A stretch of 64,000 nt of DNA, from NCBI GenBank assembly GCA_963695675.1, contig CAVOGY010000001.1, positions 1 to 64,000 on the forward strand, read 5' to 3'. This DNA comes from DASUPK01 sp963695675. Lineage in GTDB: Bacteria > Actinomycetota > Thermoleophilia > Solirubrobacterales > 70-9. Every line of letters starts with the position of its first letter. Within the stretch, counting starts at the first letter, position 1. The notes under the pieces were generated by a model. The model was not told the origin of the DNA and did no database searches. It worked only from the letters and a program-made list of their open reading frames with translations. The translations under genes and the position numbers were made by a program. Positions 43,834 to 52,130 of the stretch are shown here, piece after piece.

Positions 43834-43880
43834 GCTGCTTTCCATGCAAAGCAGCGGTGCTGCTTTTCGTCCAAAGCGGC
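43834..43880. repeat. A+B stem-loop repeat after the decayed RTX gene
   Basis: Type A (GCTGCTTT, loop CCATGC, AAAGCAGC; 43834-43855) is followed by type B (GCTGCTTTT, loop CGTCC, AAAGCGGC; 43859-43880). It begins 16 bp after the inferred ancestral stop (43816-43818). The same stop-to-hairpin spacing and the same TAGxGCCTAGCCC linker follow the paralogous RTX gene at 61940. Confidence 0.75.
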
Positions 43881-44072
43881 TATTCAAGCTGCGGGTGGCG
43901 CGCCATCTGATCGCGTCCGCCCTGTTCTGGTGTTAGATCGCGCGCGAGTCGAAGCGCCGGCCCGAACCTTGTAGTTGCAGGGCCTTGCACCACGAACCCG
44001 CGCCTGATCGAGCTCGGAACTGGTCAGCTGACTCGCAAGTCGGGCTTGCGGGTACACGGCGAGCCCGATCGA

Positions 44073-44588
44073 TCAGATCGGCGCGACTCGGTCGCCAACG
44101 ACGATCTCCCCACTCCGCACGATTGCTGCCCGCAGCCCGCCTCGGTGAACGAGCCCCCGCAGCACGCCGGGTCGTGTCAGGCGCTCCAGATGGCGGCAGG
44201 GCTCGCAGAGCTCGATGCCCTCGCACTCCACCTCTCCGATCGCGAAGCGCCGGCCGACCAACGAGTTGAGGTCGATGTCTCGCGTCAGCACGTTGCGTCT
44301 CGACTCCGCGGCGGACAGCGGGATGCCCGCCTCGTCGGCGAGCGCGTCGAGCGCCTCCTGAGCGATCAGGGTGAGATCTTCGTCGCGATGCGGTTGTGGC
44401 TCACCCTCGGCGAGATAGTTCCGGTCGCCCTCGATGCCTCTGCCAGCGACGGCTCGAACCCGCTCCACCGCGAGGGGGAGCTCCTCGTGGTTGGCTGCGA
44501 TGCTGATCTCGGCCACCCTGCCAACCGATACATCCGAGGGCCGATCCACACGAGCCACCGTAGCCCATCGGGTTCCGGTAAAGGCCAC
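44073..44588 (-). CDS. MOSC-domain protein
   Basis: The 171-residue protein matches the MOSC fold: RVAEISIAANHEELPLAVER, GIEGDRNYLAEGEPQP, RRNVLTRDIDLNSLVGRRFA and IGEVECEGIELCEPCRHLER. The conserved Cys that binds sulfur in MOSC domains is present in the CEPCRHLE block. Such proteins act in molybdenum-cofactor-dependent sulfur transfer or N-hydroxylated base detoxification. The start is uncertain; the first 25 residues are not conserved. Confidence 0.85.
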   Translation of the reverse strand: MAFTGTRWATVARVDRPSDVSVGRVAEISIAANHEELPLAVERVRAVAGRGIEGDRNYLAEGEPQPHRDEDLTLIAQEALDALADEAGIPLSAAESRRNVLTRDIDLNSLVGRRFAIGEVECEGIELCEPCRHLERLTRPGVLRGLVHRGGLRAAIVRSGEIVVGDRVAPI

Positions 44589-44698
44589 CGACGAGCTCTC
44601 TAATTAGCCAAGCCGCGAATCTGATCGACCCGGAGGCAGACGCCCGTTGGTCAAGAGATTCGAGGCACCGTCCCGCCCGACGCAGACTGGATGCAAAC

Positions 44699-44746
44699 CG
44701 CTGTTTTCCATGCAGAGTGGATAGCTGCTTCTCGTCCAACGCGGCT
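44699..44746. repeat. A+B stem-loop repeat, partly decayed
   Basis: CGCTGTTTTCCATGCAGAGT (type A with two changed stem bases) is followed by AGCTGCTTCTCGTCCAACGC and GGCT (type B with one changed base). It lies 22 bp beyond the stop of the DUF2252 gene, which reads toward it. Confidence 0.65.
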
Positions 44747-44767
44747 ATCCACTTCGGGGAGCTGAGG

Positions 44768-46174
44768 TCAAACCCCGGACTCGACGGCGACGTCGCCTGC
44801 CGAGACGGCGTCAGCCAATCGCTGGTGGTCGAGCTCGTTTTGATCGGCGTACGCCGCGGAGAAGCGGGCGATCGCCTTATCGAAGTTCGAGCCTCTGCCC
44901 AGGTAGGCGGCGATCGCCAGCCGATCGCCGGAGCGGGCGTGGGCGCGGGCAAGGGACCACCCGCAGGCCCGCGTGTATGCGTGCAGGCCTGATTCGGTCA
45001 TCCCCGACAGATCGATCGACGCCTTCCAGTCCCATAGCTGGCGTACATAGAAGTCGTGCTCGTTGCCGTCAAGGCCCTCGCTTCGCTGCCAGCCCAGGAA
45101 AACGTCAATCGCCGCATGCGAGATCCGCTGGCCCCGGACCACCCGCTCGCCGTGGTTCTCGAACTCGCTCGCGCCGAGGTAAGGCTCGAGCACCGACGCC
45201 CGTGCCTCCTTCGCCTGCAATACGAGAGGGTCCTTCCCGTCGCGGCCGACAAACAGGAATACCCACGCGCGCGTGCCGACGCTCCCAACGCCGACGACCT
45301 TGCGGGCCATGTCAACGAACCGGTATGTCCCGAAGAGGTAGCGCCGATCCTCGTCGAGGCTGGCGGCATACTCATCCAGCAACTCCCGAACGTATTCGGT
45401 CTCGTCCCGATCGTCGACCGGGTCAAACAGCTCACGGAGTGGAACCAGCAGTGGAGGGACGCTGCGGAATCGCAGCTCGCCGTTGACCCGCTCGGTGAGT
45501 TTTTTGACCGCCCGCAGACTCGTCCTGCGCCGTGCCTTGGCGAACGGTTTCGCGAACACGATCCGCCCCTTCTTGCCCAACTTCCCGCCGAAGCGATCGA
45601 CCAGCTCACTCGCATTGAGGCGGTCGTACCAGACGTCGAGGTGGCTCTCCCCCGCAAAGCCGCGCATCCCCTCCCGATACTCCCGCACGCAAGCAGTCAC
45701 GATCCGCTGCCGGCGATCTGTCGGGAGCCCGACATCGCGGCCGGCGATCTCGGCGCTGGCCGCCATTCGCTTGACGTCCCACTCCCACGGGCCGGGCAGG
45801 GTCTCGTCGAAGTCGTTCGGGCCGAAGACAAGTCTGCGGTCCTGAGCTGCAAATCCGCCGAAGTTCGAGATATGGGCATCGCCGCAGGCCTGCACGACAA
45901 TCCCCGAGTCCGGCGTCGCGGCGAGGTCGGCCGCCATCACGGCCGCGCCGCCGCGGTAGAACGTGAACGGCGAGACAAGCATCCGCCCGTGTCGGATCGG
46001 GACGAGCTCCTGCACACGAGAGGCCGCCTGGGCCCCGAGCACCGCGACAGGATCGGGCCGGTCCGGCTCCGAGGACCACTCGCCGTGAGCTGACCGGGGA
46101 GCATTGCGGCGGGCGGCTCGCCCACGCTCCGCGGACTCCCCGGACTGCAGCGTTGCCTGAGCCGTGACGGTCAC
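44768..46174 (-). CDS. DUF2252 family protein (paralogue 3 of 3)
   Basis: The 468-residue protein shows the full DUF2252 pattern: VQELVPIRHGRMLVSPFTFY, QACGDAHISNFGGF, GPNDFDETLPGPWEWDVKRM, RKVVGVGSVGTRAWVFLFVG and AHARSGDRLAIAAYLGRGSN. It is closest to paralogue 2. The function is unknown; the conserved GDAHxxNFG and NDFDE pairs suggest a kinase-like active site. An A+B hairpin repeat lies just after its stop. Confidence 0.87.
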   Translation of the reverse strand: MTVTAQATLQSGESAERGRAARRNAPRSAHGEWSSEPDRPDPVAVLGAQAASRVQELVPIRHGRMLVSPFTFYRGGAAVMAADLAATPDSGIVVQACGDAHISNFGGFAAQDRRLVFGPNDFDETLPGPWEWDVKRMAASAEIAGRDVGLPTDRRQRIVTACVREYREGMRGFAGESHLDVWYDRLNASELVDRFGGKLGKKGRIVFAKPFAKARRRTSLRAVKKLTERVNGELRFRSVPPLLVPLRELFDPVDDRDETEYVRELLDEYAASLDEDRRYLFGTYRFVDMARKVVGVGSVGTRAWVFLFVGRDGKDPLVLQAKEARASVLEPYLGASEFENHGERVVRGQRISHAAIDVFLGWQRSEGLDGNEHDFYVRQLWDWKASIDLSGMTESGLHAYTRACGWSLARAHARSGDRLAIAAYLGRGSNFDKAIARFSAAYADQNELDHQRLADAVSAGDVAVESGV

Positions 46175-46485
46175 GCGAACGCTGGACGAAACATCGTGAC
46201 CGCTGGCTGACAGAACCGACCCGGCAACAGGTTTCCACTGTAAGGCGCCAGGCTAGGTCGCATCGACCGTGCCATCTCGGAGAAGCGGTCCCGGCACCGT
46301 TGAACACCTCGGTCTGCCTTTTCGAGAATCACAAAAGCGCTGCTTTCCATGCAAAGCAGCACTGTTGGCGACAGCCGACCGCGGTGTCACGTTCGTGTGA
46401 GGCCCGGAGCGCCGGCTCCCTAGTTGGGGTTGCCGACTGGTCTCGCGGCGCTCGGGCGCTTTGGCTGGTTGGCTGTGCCCCAGCG
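46175..46485. other. intergenic region with one type A hairpin
   Basis: The 311 bp between the DUF2252 and DMT genes hold no supported gene. A perfect type A hairpin (arms GCTGCTTT and AAAGCAGC, loop CCATGC) lies at 46339-46360, preceded by CGCTTTTGTG. Promoters for the leftward DUF2252 gene should lie here but none is clear. Confidence 0.55.
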
Positions 46486-47403
46486 TCATTCACTTGAGCC
46501 GATTGTGGTGACAGCTGCCTCGGCGGGCTTGCCGTGCGGATCGGCGACCCGGAGCGGCGCGGGGATCAGGGCCGCGCCTGCGATGACGAGTCCGAACGCG
46601 ATCATCCGTCCGACGATCGCCACCGCCCCGGTCCCGATCGAGTCACGGAAGACCAGGACGCCGCCGACGATCGCGACGAGGTTGGCCGCTACCGAGGTGA
46701 GGGCGATGACTTCGACGCCCGGGCCGATCTGCAGGCCACGGGCCGAGGCATAGAAGGCGATCACCGAGGCGGCCAGCGCCGCCACAGCCCACGGGCTGAT
46801 CAGCTCGAGCACCCCGCCTCCAACGGCATGGGTGAGGAACTTGAGCGCGATGTCGGAAATGCCGAACAGGGCGCCGGCGGCTGCGCCGAGGAGCAGGCCC
46901 TCCCTTGCCTGCAGGACGCGGAGGCGGCCGGCGATCACGGCGAGCCCGGTGGCGAGCAGGAGGACGCCGCACTCGACGCTGATCAGGGCGGCCAGCGCGT
47001 AGCCCGGAGGCTCGCTGGGCTGCGCCCCTTGGGTAATCCCGATGATGGCGAGCCCCGCCGCCGTGATGACCAAGCCGGTCCACTGCCGCCGACCGAGGCG
47101 AAAGCCGAAGAACCGCTCGGCGAGCACGGCGAGGAAGACCAGCCCGGCCGAGAGGACGGCCTGTACGACCGACAGCGGCGCGAGCGCAAGGGCGCCGACG
47201 TGAAGCGCCCAGGCTCCGAGCGCCACCAGCCAGCCCACCGCGAACCACCTGGAGCGAAAGAGCCCAGCGGCGCTTCGCAGCGGGTGCCGAACGCGTACCG
47301 GCGGTGCCGAGACTGCGCCGCGCTGCTTGAGCAGAAAGGAGACGCTCGTCGCGAGCGCGCAGGCCAGGGCGAGCGCGAGTCCGAAGGTCACAGCGCCAGG
47401 CAT
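46486..47403 (-). CDS. DMT-superfamily (EamA-like) transporter
   Basis: From ATG 47403 the protein has 305 residues and nine or ten membrane segments in two related halves (FGLALALACALATSVSFLLK, VVQAVLSAGLVFLAVLAERF, WTGLVITAAGLAIIGITQG, VEVIALTSVAANLVAIVGGV). This is typical of drug/metabolite transporters. The substrate is unknown. A TTG three codons upstream (47412) is an alternative start. About 250 bp upstream, up to the recombinase gene, are without visible features. Confidence 0.8.
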   Translation of the reverse strand: MPGAVTFGLALALACALATSVSFLLKQRGAVSAPPVRVRHPLRSAAGLFRSRWFAVGWLVALGAWALHVGALALAPLSVVQAVLSAGLVFLAVLAERFFGFRLGRRQWTGLVITAAGLAIIGITQGAQPSEPPGYALAALISVECGVLLLATGLAVIAGRLRVLQAREGLLLGAAAGALFGISDIALKFLTHAVGGGVLELISPWAVAALAASVIAFYASARGLQIGPGVEVIALTSVAANLVAIVGGVLVFRDSIGTGAVAIVGRMIAFGLVIAGAALIPAPLRVADPHGKPAEAAVTTIGSSE

Positions 47404-47656
47404 CTTCTCCAACGGCCGTCATGCCTGCCGGCTCGCTTGTCGCTTAGCCGATCAGGGACCTCGCGCAAATCGCCCTGACTCGCCAGAGCAGGAAGGCGAC
47501 TGGACCTCAGTATTCATCGGGGAGCAGTGGCCCCGAGGCCACGCGCCGCAGCTCTCCTGCGCGTGAAGGCGGAAGTCTCAGCCGCTGGGACGAGGACCCC
47601 CGGAATAGCCGCCTTGGACGAAGAGCATCTCCTCCGCACCCGACTACGGAGGAAGC

Positions 47657-48337
47657 ATGCTCGAGCTCACCGATCACGTCCCCGGCAAGTCGAACCAGGT
47701 CAATGCGAGCCGCCGACCCGGGAACAAAGGACGTCGCTACCCAACTGATCCACCGCGGGTCGAGGAGATCGTTGCAGTCATGAGGCGGGCCGGAACTAAC
47801 CAATACGGTCAGAGGTTGCGCGGGCTGATCATCGTGCTCTGGCGAGCAGGTCTTCGCATCTCCGAGGCGCTCGCCCTGACCGAATCCGACCTGGAGGTCG
47901 CCCGAGGGTCGATGCTCGTCCGTCGCGGTAAGGGCGGGCGCCGCAGGGAGGTCGGGATGGATGAGTGGGCGTGGGATCAGCCGCGTCCTTGGCTTGAGAC
48001 CCGCGTCTCGTTCCCGGTTGGACCTCTCTTCTGTGTGATCAACGGGCCAACCTGGGGCCGGCCCTGGTCAAGCTCACAGGTACGAGTCGCGCTTCGACGC
48101 ACCGCGGCCGAGGCCGGGGTACGACGCCGCTTCGCTCCGCACCAGCTGCGCCACGCCCATGCCGTCGAGATGGCCAGGGAGGGTGTCCCGCTCAACGTCA
48201 TCCAGCGCCAGCTGGGACATGCCAACCTCGGCGTTACCTCGATCTATCTGCAGGGCATCGACAGCGGCGAAATCATCGAGACGGTCCGCGCTCGCCGTGC
48301 TCCGGTCATCCCGGCCGCCGCGGCACTGGCTGGCTAG
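47657..48337 (+). CDS. tyrosine recombinase, catalytic domain only
   Basis: The 226-residue protein carries the full tyrosine-recombinase active site: R67 (LWRAGLRISEALAL), K92 (RRGKGGRRREV), H162 and R165 (PHQLRHAHAV), H188 (QLGHANLG) and Y197 (TSIYLQG). It has only about 30 residues before the catalytic domain, so the N-terminal SAM-like arm-binding domain of typical integrases is missing. It may be a minimal recombinase or a truncated integrase. No tRNA or clear att pair flanks it directly. A decayed type B hairpin with a SnoaL tail starts right after its stop. Confidence 0.85.
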   Translation: MLELTDHVPGKSNQVNASRRPGNKGRRYPTDPPRVEEIVAVMRRAGTNQYGQRLRGLIIVLWRAGLRISEALALTESDLEVARGSMLVRRGKGGRRREVGMDEWAWDQPRPWLETRVSFPVGPLFCVINGPTWGRPWSSSQVRVALRRTAAEAGVRRRFAPHQLRHAHAVEMAREGVPLNVIQRQLGHANLGVTSIYLQGIDSGEIIETVRARRAPVIPAAAALAG

Positions 48338-48338
48338 T

Positions 48339-48385
48339 GCTTTTCGTCCAAAGCGCTACTCCCGCAGCCCGGCGGCTTCGAGGAC
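48339..48385 (-). repeat. type B hairpin plus SnoaL gene tail after the recombinase
   Basis: GCTTTTCGTCC and AAAGCGCT (48339-48357) form a shortened type B hairpin. On the minus strand the adjacent bases 48385-48356 read LEAAGLRE-TAG, a SnoaL ending. The fragment sits between the 3' ends of the recombinase and the RTX gene. Confidence 0.6.
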
Positions 48386-48395
48386 GGTGCCCAGC

Positions 48396-49469
48396 TCAAA
48401 TCGACTTCTCGGCCTCGCACTTGGAGGCGGTGTCCTTGCCCTTGCCTCCCTTGCAGAGGTCATTGCCCCCGCCGCCCTTGAGCTTGTCCTTGCCCTTCTG
48501 GCCGAGGAGGCTGTCGTTCAGCGGACCGCCCTTGAGGGTGTCCTTGCCGGGTCCGCCGCAGACCAGGTCGTTGCCGCCGAGGCCGGAGAGGGTGTCGTTC
48601 CCCCCCAGGCCGACGATCACATCCGGGCCCTGCGAGGCGGTGCGCACGTCGTCGCCCTCTGTACCGAGCATGGTCGCCGGGACGCCCTTGCAGGTAGCCG
48701 GCGCTCCGCTCGGCAGAGTTGGGGCTGGACCTGTCCCTTGACCCGTGCCTCCGCCCGTGCCTCCGCCCGTGCCGCCGCCCGTGCCTCCGCCTGTGCTCGG
48801 CCCGCAGCTGGAGAGGTCGGGGTCCTGGGTCTGATCGCCGAAGCCGTCGGCGTCGCAGTCGGGCTCGATGTCGGCGTTTATGAGCAGCCCCACGTCGCCA
48901 AAGCTATCGTCGGGTCTCCTGGGCTGAGCGTTGTCAACGAGCGGCGGGCCCCAGACGTCAAAGGTCCAGCCGGAGCCGAAGCTGAAGCGGTGGAACGCGT
49001 AGAAGTTCGCGATGCAGCAGTCGATCCCGACTTGGTCGCCGGGGATCACATCGTTCCCACCGGAGATCGGAAGCCGCACGTCGTAGGTCGAGATCTGGTT
49101 CAGCGCCGGGTACTCCGTGGGACCGGTCCCGGCGCCCGTATTGCCGATCGGAAACACGGAGAACCGGATGATCCGCAGCGCCACGGGGCCGGTGTTGTCT
49201 CCGACGCGGATCCGCCACCGGACCACGACCCCGTCGATCGGTGCCACCAGCCCGCCCGATGCCGTCGAGGATGCCGGGAGGTTGCGCTGACGCACTGTGC
49301 AAGAAGAAGTGCCGCCACAGTTGAGGTACTCGTTTGCATCGTCTGCGAGGTTGCTGCCGATCGTCACCGCGGCGTGGCTGGGCTTCGCTGCCAACGCCGC
49401 GCTCGCTACCAGCGCCACAGTCACAAGCGATGCAAGGCAGGACCGCCTGACGAACCTCCCCGTACCCAT
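48396..49469 (-). CDS. secreted RTX-type repeat protein with N-terminal unknown domain
   Basis: The 357-residue protein has a signal peptide (SCLASLVTVALVASAALAAK). Residues 35-210 form a secreted domain with four or more cysteines (LNCGGTSSCTVRQ, GIDCCIANFYAFHRF). A Gly/Thr linker (GGGTGGGTGGGTGGGTGQGT) joins it to RTX repeats (VGLGGNDTLSGLGGNDLVCG, GGPGKDTLKGGPLNDSL). It ends CEAEKSI. Calcium binding by the repeats is expected; the N-terminal domain is not recognised. Confidence 0.82.
   Translation of the reverse strand: MGTGRFVRRSCLASLVTVALVASAALAAKPSHAAVTIGSNLADDANEYLNCGGTSSCTVRQRNLPASSTASGGLVAPIDGVVVRWRIRVGDNTGPVALRIIRFSVFPIGNTGAGTGPTEYPALNQISTYDVRLPISGGNDVIPGDQVGIDCCIANFYAFHRFSFGSGWTFDVWGPPLVDNAQPRRPDDSFGDVGLLINADIEPDCDADGFGDQTQDPDLSSCGPSTGGGTGGGTGGGTGGGTGQGTGPAPTLPSGAPATCKGVPATMLGTEGDDVRTASQGPDVIVGLGGNDTLSGLGGNDLVCGGPGKDTLKGGPLNDSLLGQKGKDKLKGGGGNDLCKGGKGKDTASKCEAEKSI
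48740..48797. repeat. 12-bp tandem repeat encoding the Gly-Thr linker
   Basis: About four and a half units of GTGCCTCCGCCC with small changes occur inside the RTX gene. On the coding strand each unit gives GGGT. Such arrays change length easily by slippage, so linker length may vary between strains. Confidence 0.7.
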
Positions 49470-50074
49470 GCCCTTCTCCTTCTCCCTTCCCTAGCTGCGC
49501 TCCACGCGACACGCTTCCCCCGCGACGGTTCCTTCATACAACGAGACGGCGCAGTTTATATCGCAGCTGCCTAGGGGGAGGGTCACGATTAGTGAGGCAT
49601 GGGACGGGGCGGCAGACTTGCCAAGCAGTTGCGCTTTCCATGCAAAGCAGCAGTGATCCGAGTCGGGCCGAGCCGGGCGGTGACGCCCGGCCAGGGCCTC
49701 GGTCTGGCCCAGTTTGGCCGTTAGGTGGCTGATCAGACGCTTGCCGGAAACGGGGCGCGCACGGCGACGCGGCATCGCCGCGATCGACATCCGGGCTCTC
49801 GCTTCGGCACGGGAGCAGGCGTCCGACCCCGCCCTCTCTAAGGCTCCTGCAGTGGACGAAACTCGATCGTCTTGGGCATCGCCAGCCCGACAACCGCGTT
49901 CGCGAGGAAGCAGGTCTATCCCATGACGACCTCGCGCTCGTGCTCCTCGCCAGATCCGCGTCGGACGCCTGGTCGTCGTGGGCGAAGTCGCGTTGCCCTC
50001 GTATCCGCGGAGCGAGGCTGCCGCGGCGGGTCCGGATGCTTCTGTCGAAATGAATGCAGGAGCCCGCGCGATGC
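49470..50074. other. intergenic region with one type A hairpin, no recognised gene
   Basis: These 605 bp hold no supported gene. A type A hairpin lies at 49630-49652 (TGCGCTTTCCATGCAAAGCA). A minus-strand start MPKTIEFRPLQEP near 49880 ends after 13 codons and may be the beginning of a lost gene. The remaining sequence has coding-like composition but is broken in all frames. Confidence 0.45.
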
Positions 50075-51514
50075 CTAGTAGGCGGCCCCTGCTGTCCGAC
50101 CGCGCCCGGCGAGGAACTCAGCTTCGGTCTGGCCCAGCGGCGTCGCGGGCGCCTCGCCGTGCAGGTACTCCGCGGCGATCGCGCCCCAGTCTGCGCCAGC
50201 GCGCAGCTGCCCTAGGACCACGGCGACGATGCCGTGCATCCGCCGGATCAGGATCGCCTCCGCTGGCAGCGTGAATTGGTTCACCTGGATCCTCATCGCG
50301 GCCCGCTCCTCCGGGTCCGGCCGTTCACGATCGCGGTCGCGGCGGTCGACGGGGGAGAAGCGGCGCTCGCCCGGGACCGCGTACCACTTGATCGCCATTC
50401 TCATTAGCCTCAGCGCGAAATCGGCGTCCACGGCATCTGCGCGGCTCGCCGGCAGATAGCCGCCCGCGCGCAGTGCCGCCTTGAGGGTCTCCGCGTCCCC
50501 ATTCCGCACGGCGAGAGCGATCGCCCGCTCGGCGGCCAGGCGCGCGGCGTCGACGCGGCGCACAAGGCCGAAGTCGAGGAAGCACACCCGACCGTCGGGA
50601 CACAGCAGGTAGTTGCCGGGGTGAGGGTCCCCGAGCGCGATGCGGTCGCGATAAAGCAACCCGAAGTAGAGCCGAAAGACGATCTCGGCGTAGCGATCGC
50701 GCTGCACCTCATCGGCTCGGCGGACCGCCTCGAAGCGCTCGCCCTCGACGTACTCGGACACGAGCACGCGCCGGGTCGAAAGGCTCGTGTCGATTCGCGG
50801 CACACGGATGAACGGATGTCCTCGCAGCAGCCGCCCGACGCGGCGCTGGTTCTGGGCCTCGAGCTCGTAGTCGAGCTCCTCGCCGATCCGCTCGCGCATC
50901 TCCGCGGCGAGCGCCTTCGCGTCCAGGCCCGGGGCGAGCCGCTTCACGAGAGGCAGCAGCATCATCGCGTTGCGCAGATCCGTGTCGACCGCCTCCGCTA
51001 CCCCGGGGTACTGGATCTTCACGGCCACGTCGTCGCCGTCGATCGTCGTGGCGCGATGGACCTGACCGATCGATGCCGCTGCGAACGCATGCTCTTCGAA
51101 GTCGCGGAACACGCGCTCGAGCGGACCGCCGAACTCCTGGCGCATCAGCTTCTCGAGGTCAGCGAACCGCACAGGCGCGACGTCGTCGCGGAGCGCCGCG
51201 AGCCTCCGTTGCAGCTCGTCCCGCTCGTCCTCGGGAAGGCCGTCGAACTCGACCATCGAGATCATCTGACCGACCTTCATCGCCGCGCCACGCATCTGCC
51301 CGAGCTGGTCGACGAGCTGCCCGACCAGCGCCGCGGTGCGCTCTTTCTGGGCCGCCGCAGCGCGCTCAGGCGTCCGGACCCGGTTGGCGGTTCGCATCCC
51401 GGCCCAGCGCAGGCCCTGCCCCGTCACGAGCCCGCCGACACGCGTCGTCCGGGCGAGTCGGCCTTTGGGCAGCCTTCCCGCCTCTCGGAGTGAATCTTCG
51501 TCCTGCGTACCCAT
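50075..51514 (-). CDS. ABC1/UbiB-family atypical kinase
   Basis: The 479-residue protein has the ABC1/ADCK signatures: K80-V-G-Q83 (GAAMKVGQMISM), the Ala-rich loop AFAAASIGQVHRA (residues 143-155), K166 in DDVAVKIQYPGVAEA, the catalytic loop GDPHPGNYLL (295-304) and the DFG block FLDFGLV (312-318). UbiB/ADCK proteins are ATPases linked to isoprenoid-lipid (quinone) biosynthesis. No C-terminal membrane helices are seen, unlike UbiB. The gene stands alone. Confidence 0.9.
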   Translation of the reverse strand: MGTQDEDSLREAGRLPKGRLARTTRVGGLVTGQGLRWAGMRTANRVRTPERAAAAQKERTAALVGQLVDQLGQMRGAAMKVGQMISMVEFDGLPEDERDELQRRLAALRDDVAPVRFADLEKLMRQEFGGPLERVFRDFEEHAFAAASIGQVHRATTIDGDDVAVKIQYPGVAEAVDTDLRNAMMLLPLVKRLAPGLDAKALAAEMRERIGEELDYELEAQNQRRVGRLLRGHPFIRVPRIDTSLSTRRVLVSEYVEGERFEAVRRADEVQRDRYAEIVFRLYFGLLYRDRIALGDPHPGNYLLCPDGRVCFLDFGLVRRVDAARLAAERAIALAVRNGDAETLKAALRAGGYLPASRADAVDADFALRLMRMAIKWYAVPGERRFSPVDRRDRDRERPDPEERAAMRIQVNQFTLPAEAILIRRMHGIVAVVLGQLRAGADWGAIAAEYLHGEAPATPLGQTEAEFLAGRGRTAGAAY

Positions 51515-52130
51515 TGACCGAGCCTAGCGGGGGTCTGGATTCGGAACGAAAGGAGGACTCACGTCCGGGATAGCCGCTTCCCGCCCATCGCCAATAGCAG
51601 GACGACTGCTGGTCCCCTCTGCGAGCGATAGCCATCGCGCTGTCCGGCGGGCTCTGAGTGCCGGGAGGAACTTGCAGCGCAGCAGCGCGACCACCCATGC
51701 CGTGCTCGCGCCGCGGACCGGGTCAAGCCGGGGGGAACGGAATCCCCGTGGCGGAGGCGTCGTCGACGTGCGCTGACGTTCGTTGACGCGACTGCTGCGG
51801 TCTCGAGACGTCGCGCCTAGCGTCGAGACGTGTCGGCCGCGAATTTGCTTCTACCAAGCCAAAAGCGGAGAGGGAGGGATTCGCACCCTCGGGCGACGTT
51901 ACCGCCGCCAACGGTTTTCGGGACCGTTTCGTATTGGCGATCCGTGGCGCCCCATCCTGCTTGTTGCTGGTTTGCGCGAGAAGCAGGAGTGCAGCGTCAA
52001 ACCGCTCCTTTCCACGCAAAGCAGCACCACTCGACATACCGCTCGCTTCTCGCGCAAGGCGGGAGCGAATCGGTTCTGGATCGAGGCCGACTAACTCATC
52101 GAATACCTGCTTGCTTTAGCTCGGTGTGCG
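51515..52130. other. intergenic region with tRNA-Ser remnant and type A hairpin
   Basis: These 616 bp hold no supported gene. They contain the tRNA-Ser 3' fragment at 51866-51927 and a type A hairpin at 52004-52025 (CTCCTTTCCACGCAAAGCAG, loop CCACGC). A decayed type B-like stretch follows at about 52040-52068. Elsewhere I see nothing. Confidence 0.5.
51866..51927 (-). repeat. 3' fragment of tRNA-Ser(CGA), probable attachment-site scar
   Basis: On the minus strand an anticodon arm ACGGT-CCCGAAA-ACCGT (anticodon CGA, with C where U33 is normal) is followed by a long variable arm (GGCGGCGG-TAA-CGTCGCC). A T arm (GAGGG-TGCGAAT-CCCTC) and an acceptor strand CCTCTCC-G complete it. There is no D arm or 5' acceptor strand. 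As with the CAT-type copies at 24-39 kb, the homology starts at the anticodon stem, as expected from integrase crossover. Confidence 0.55.

Noticed and set aside
48396..49469. RTX proteins as haemolysin toxins
   Set aside because: Only calcium-binding repeats are visible; no pore-forming or enzymatic domain and no type I secretion genes are nearby.
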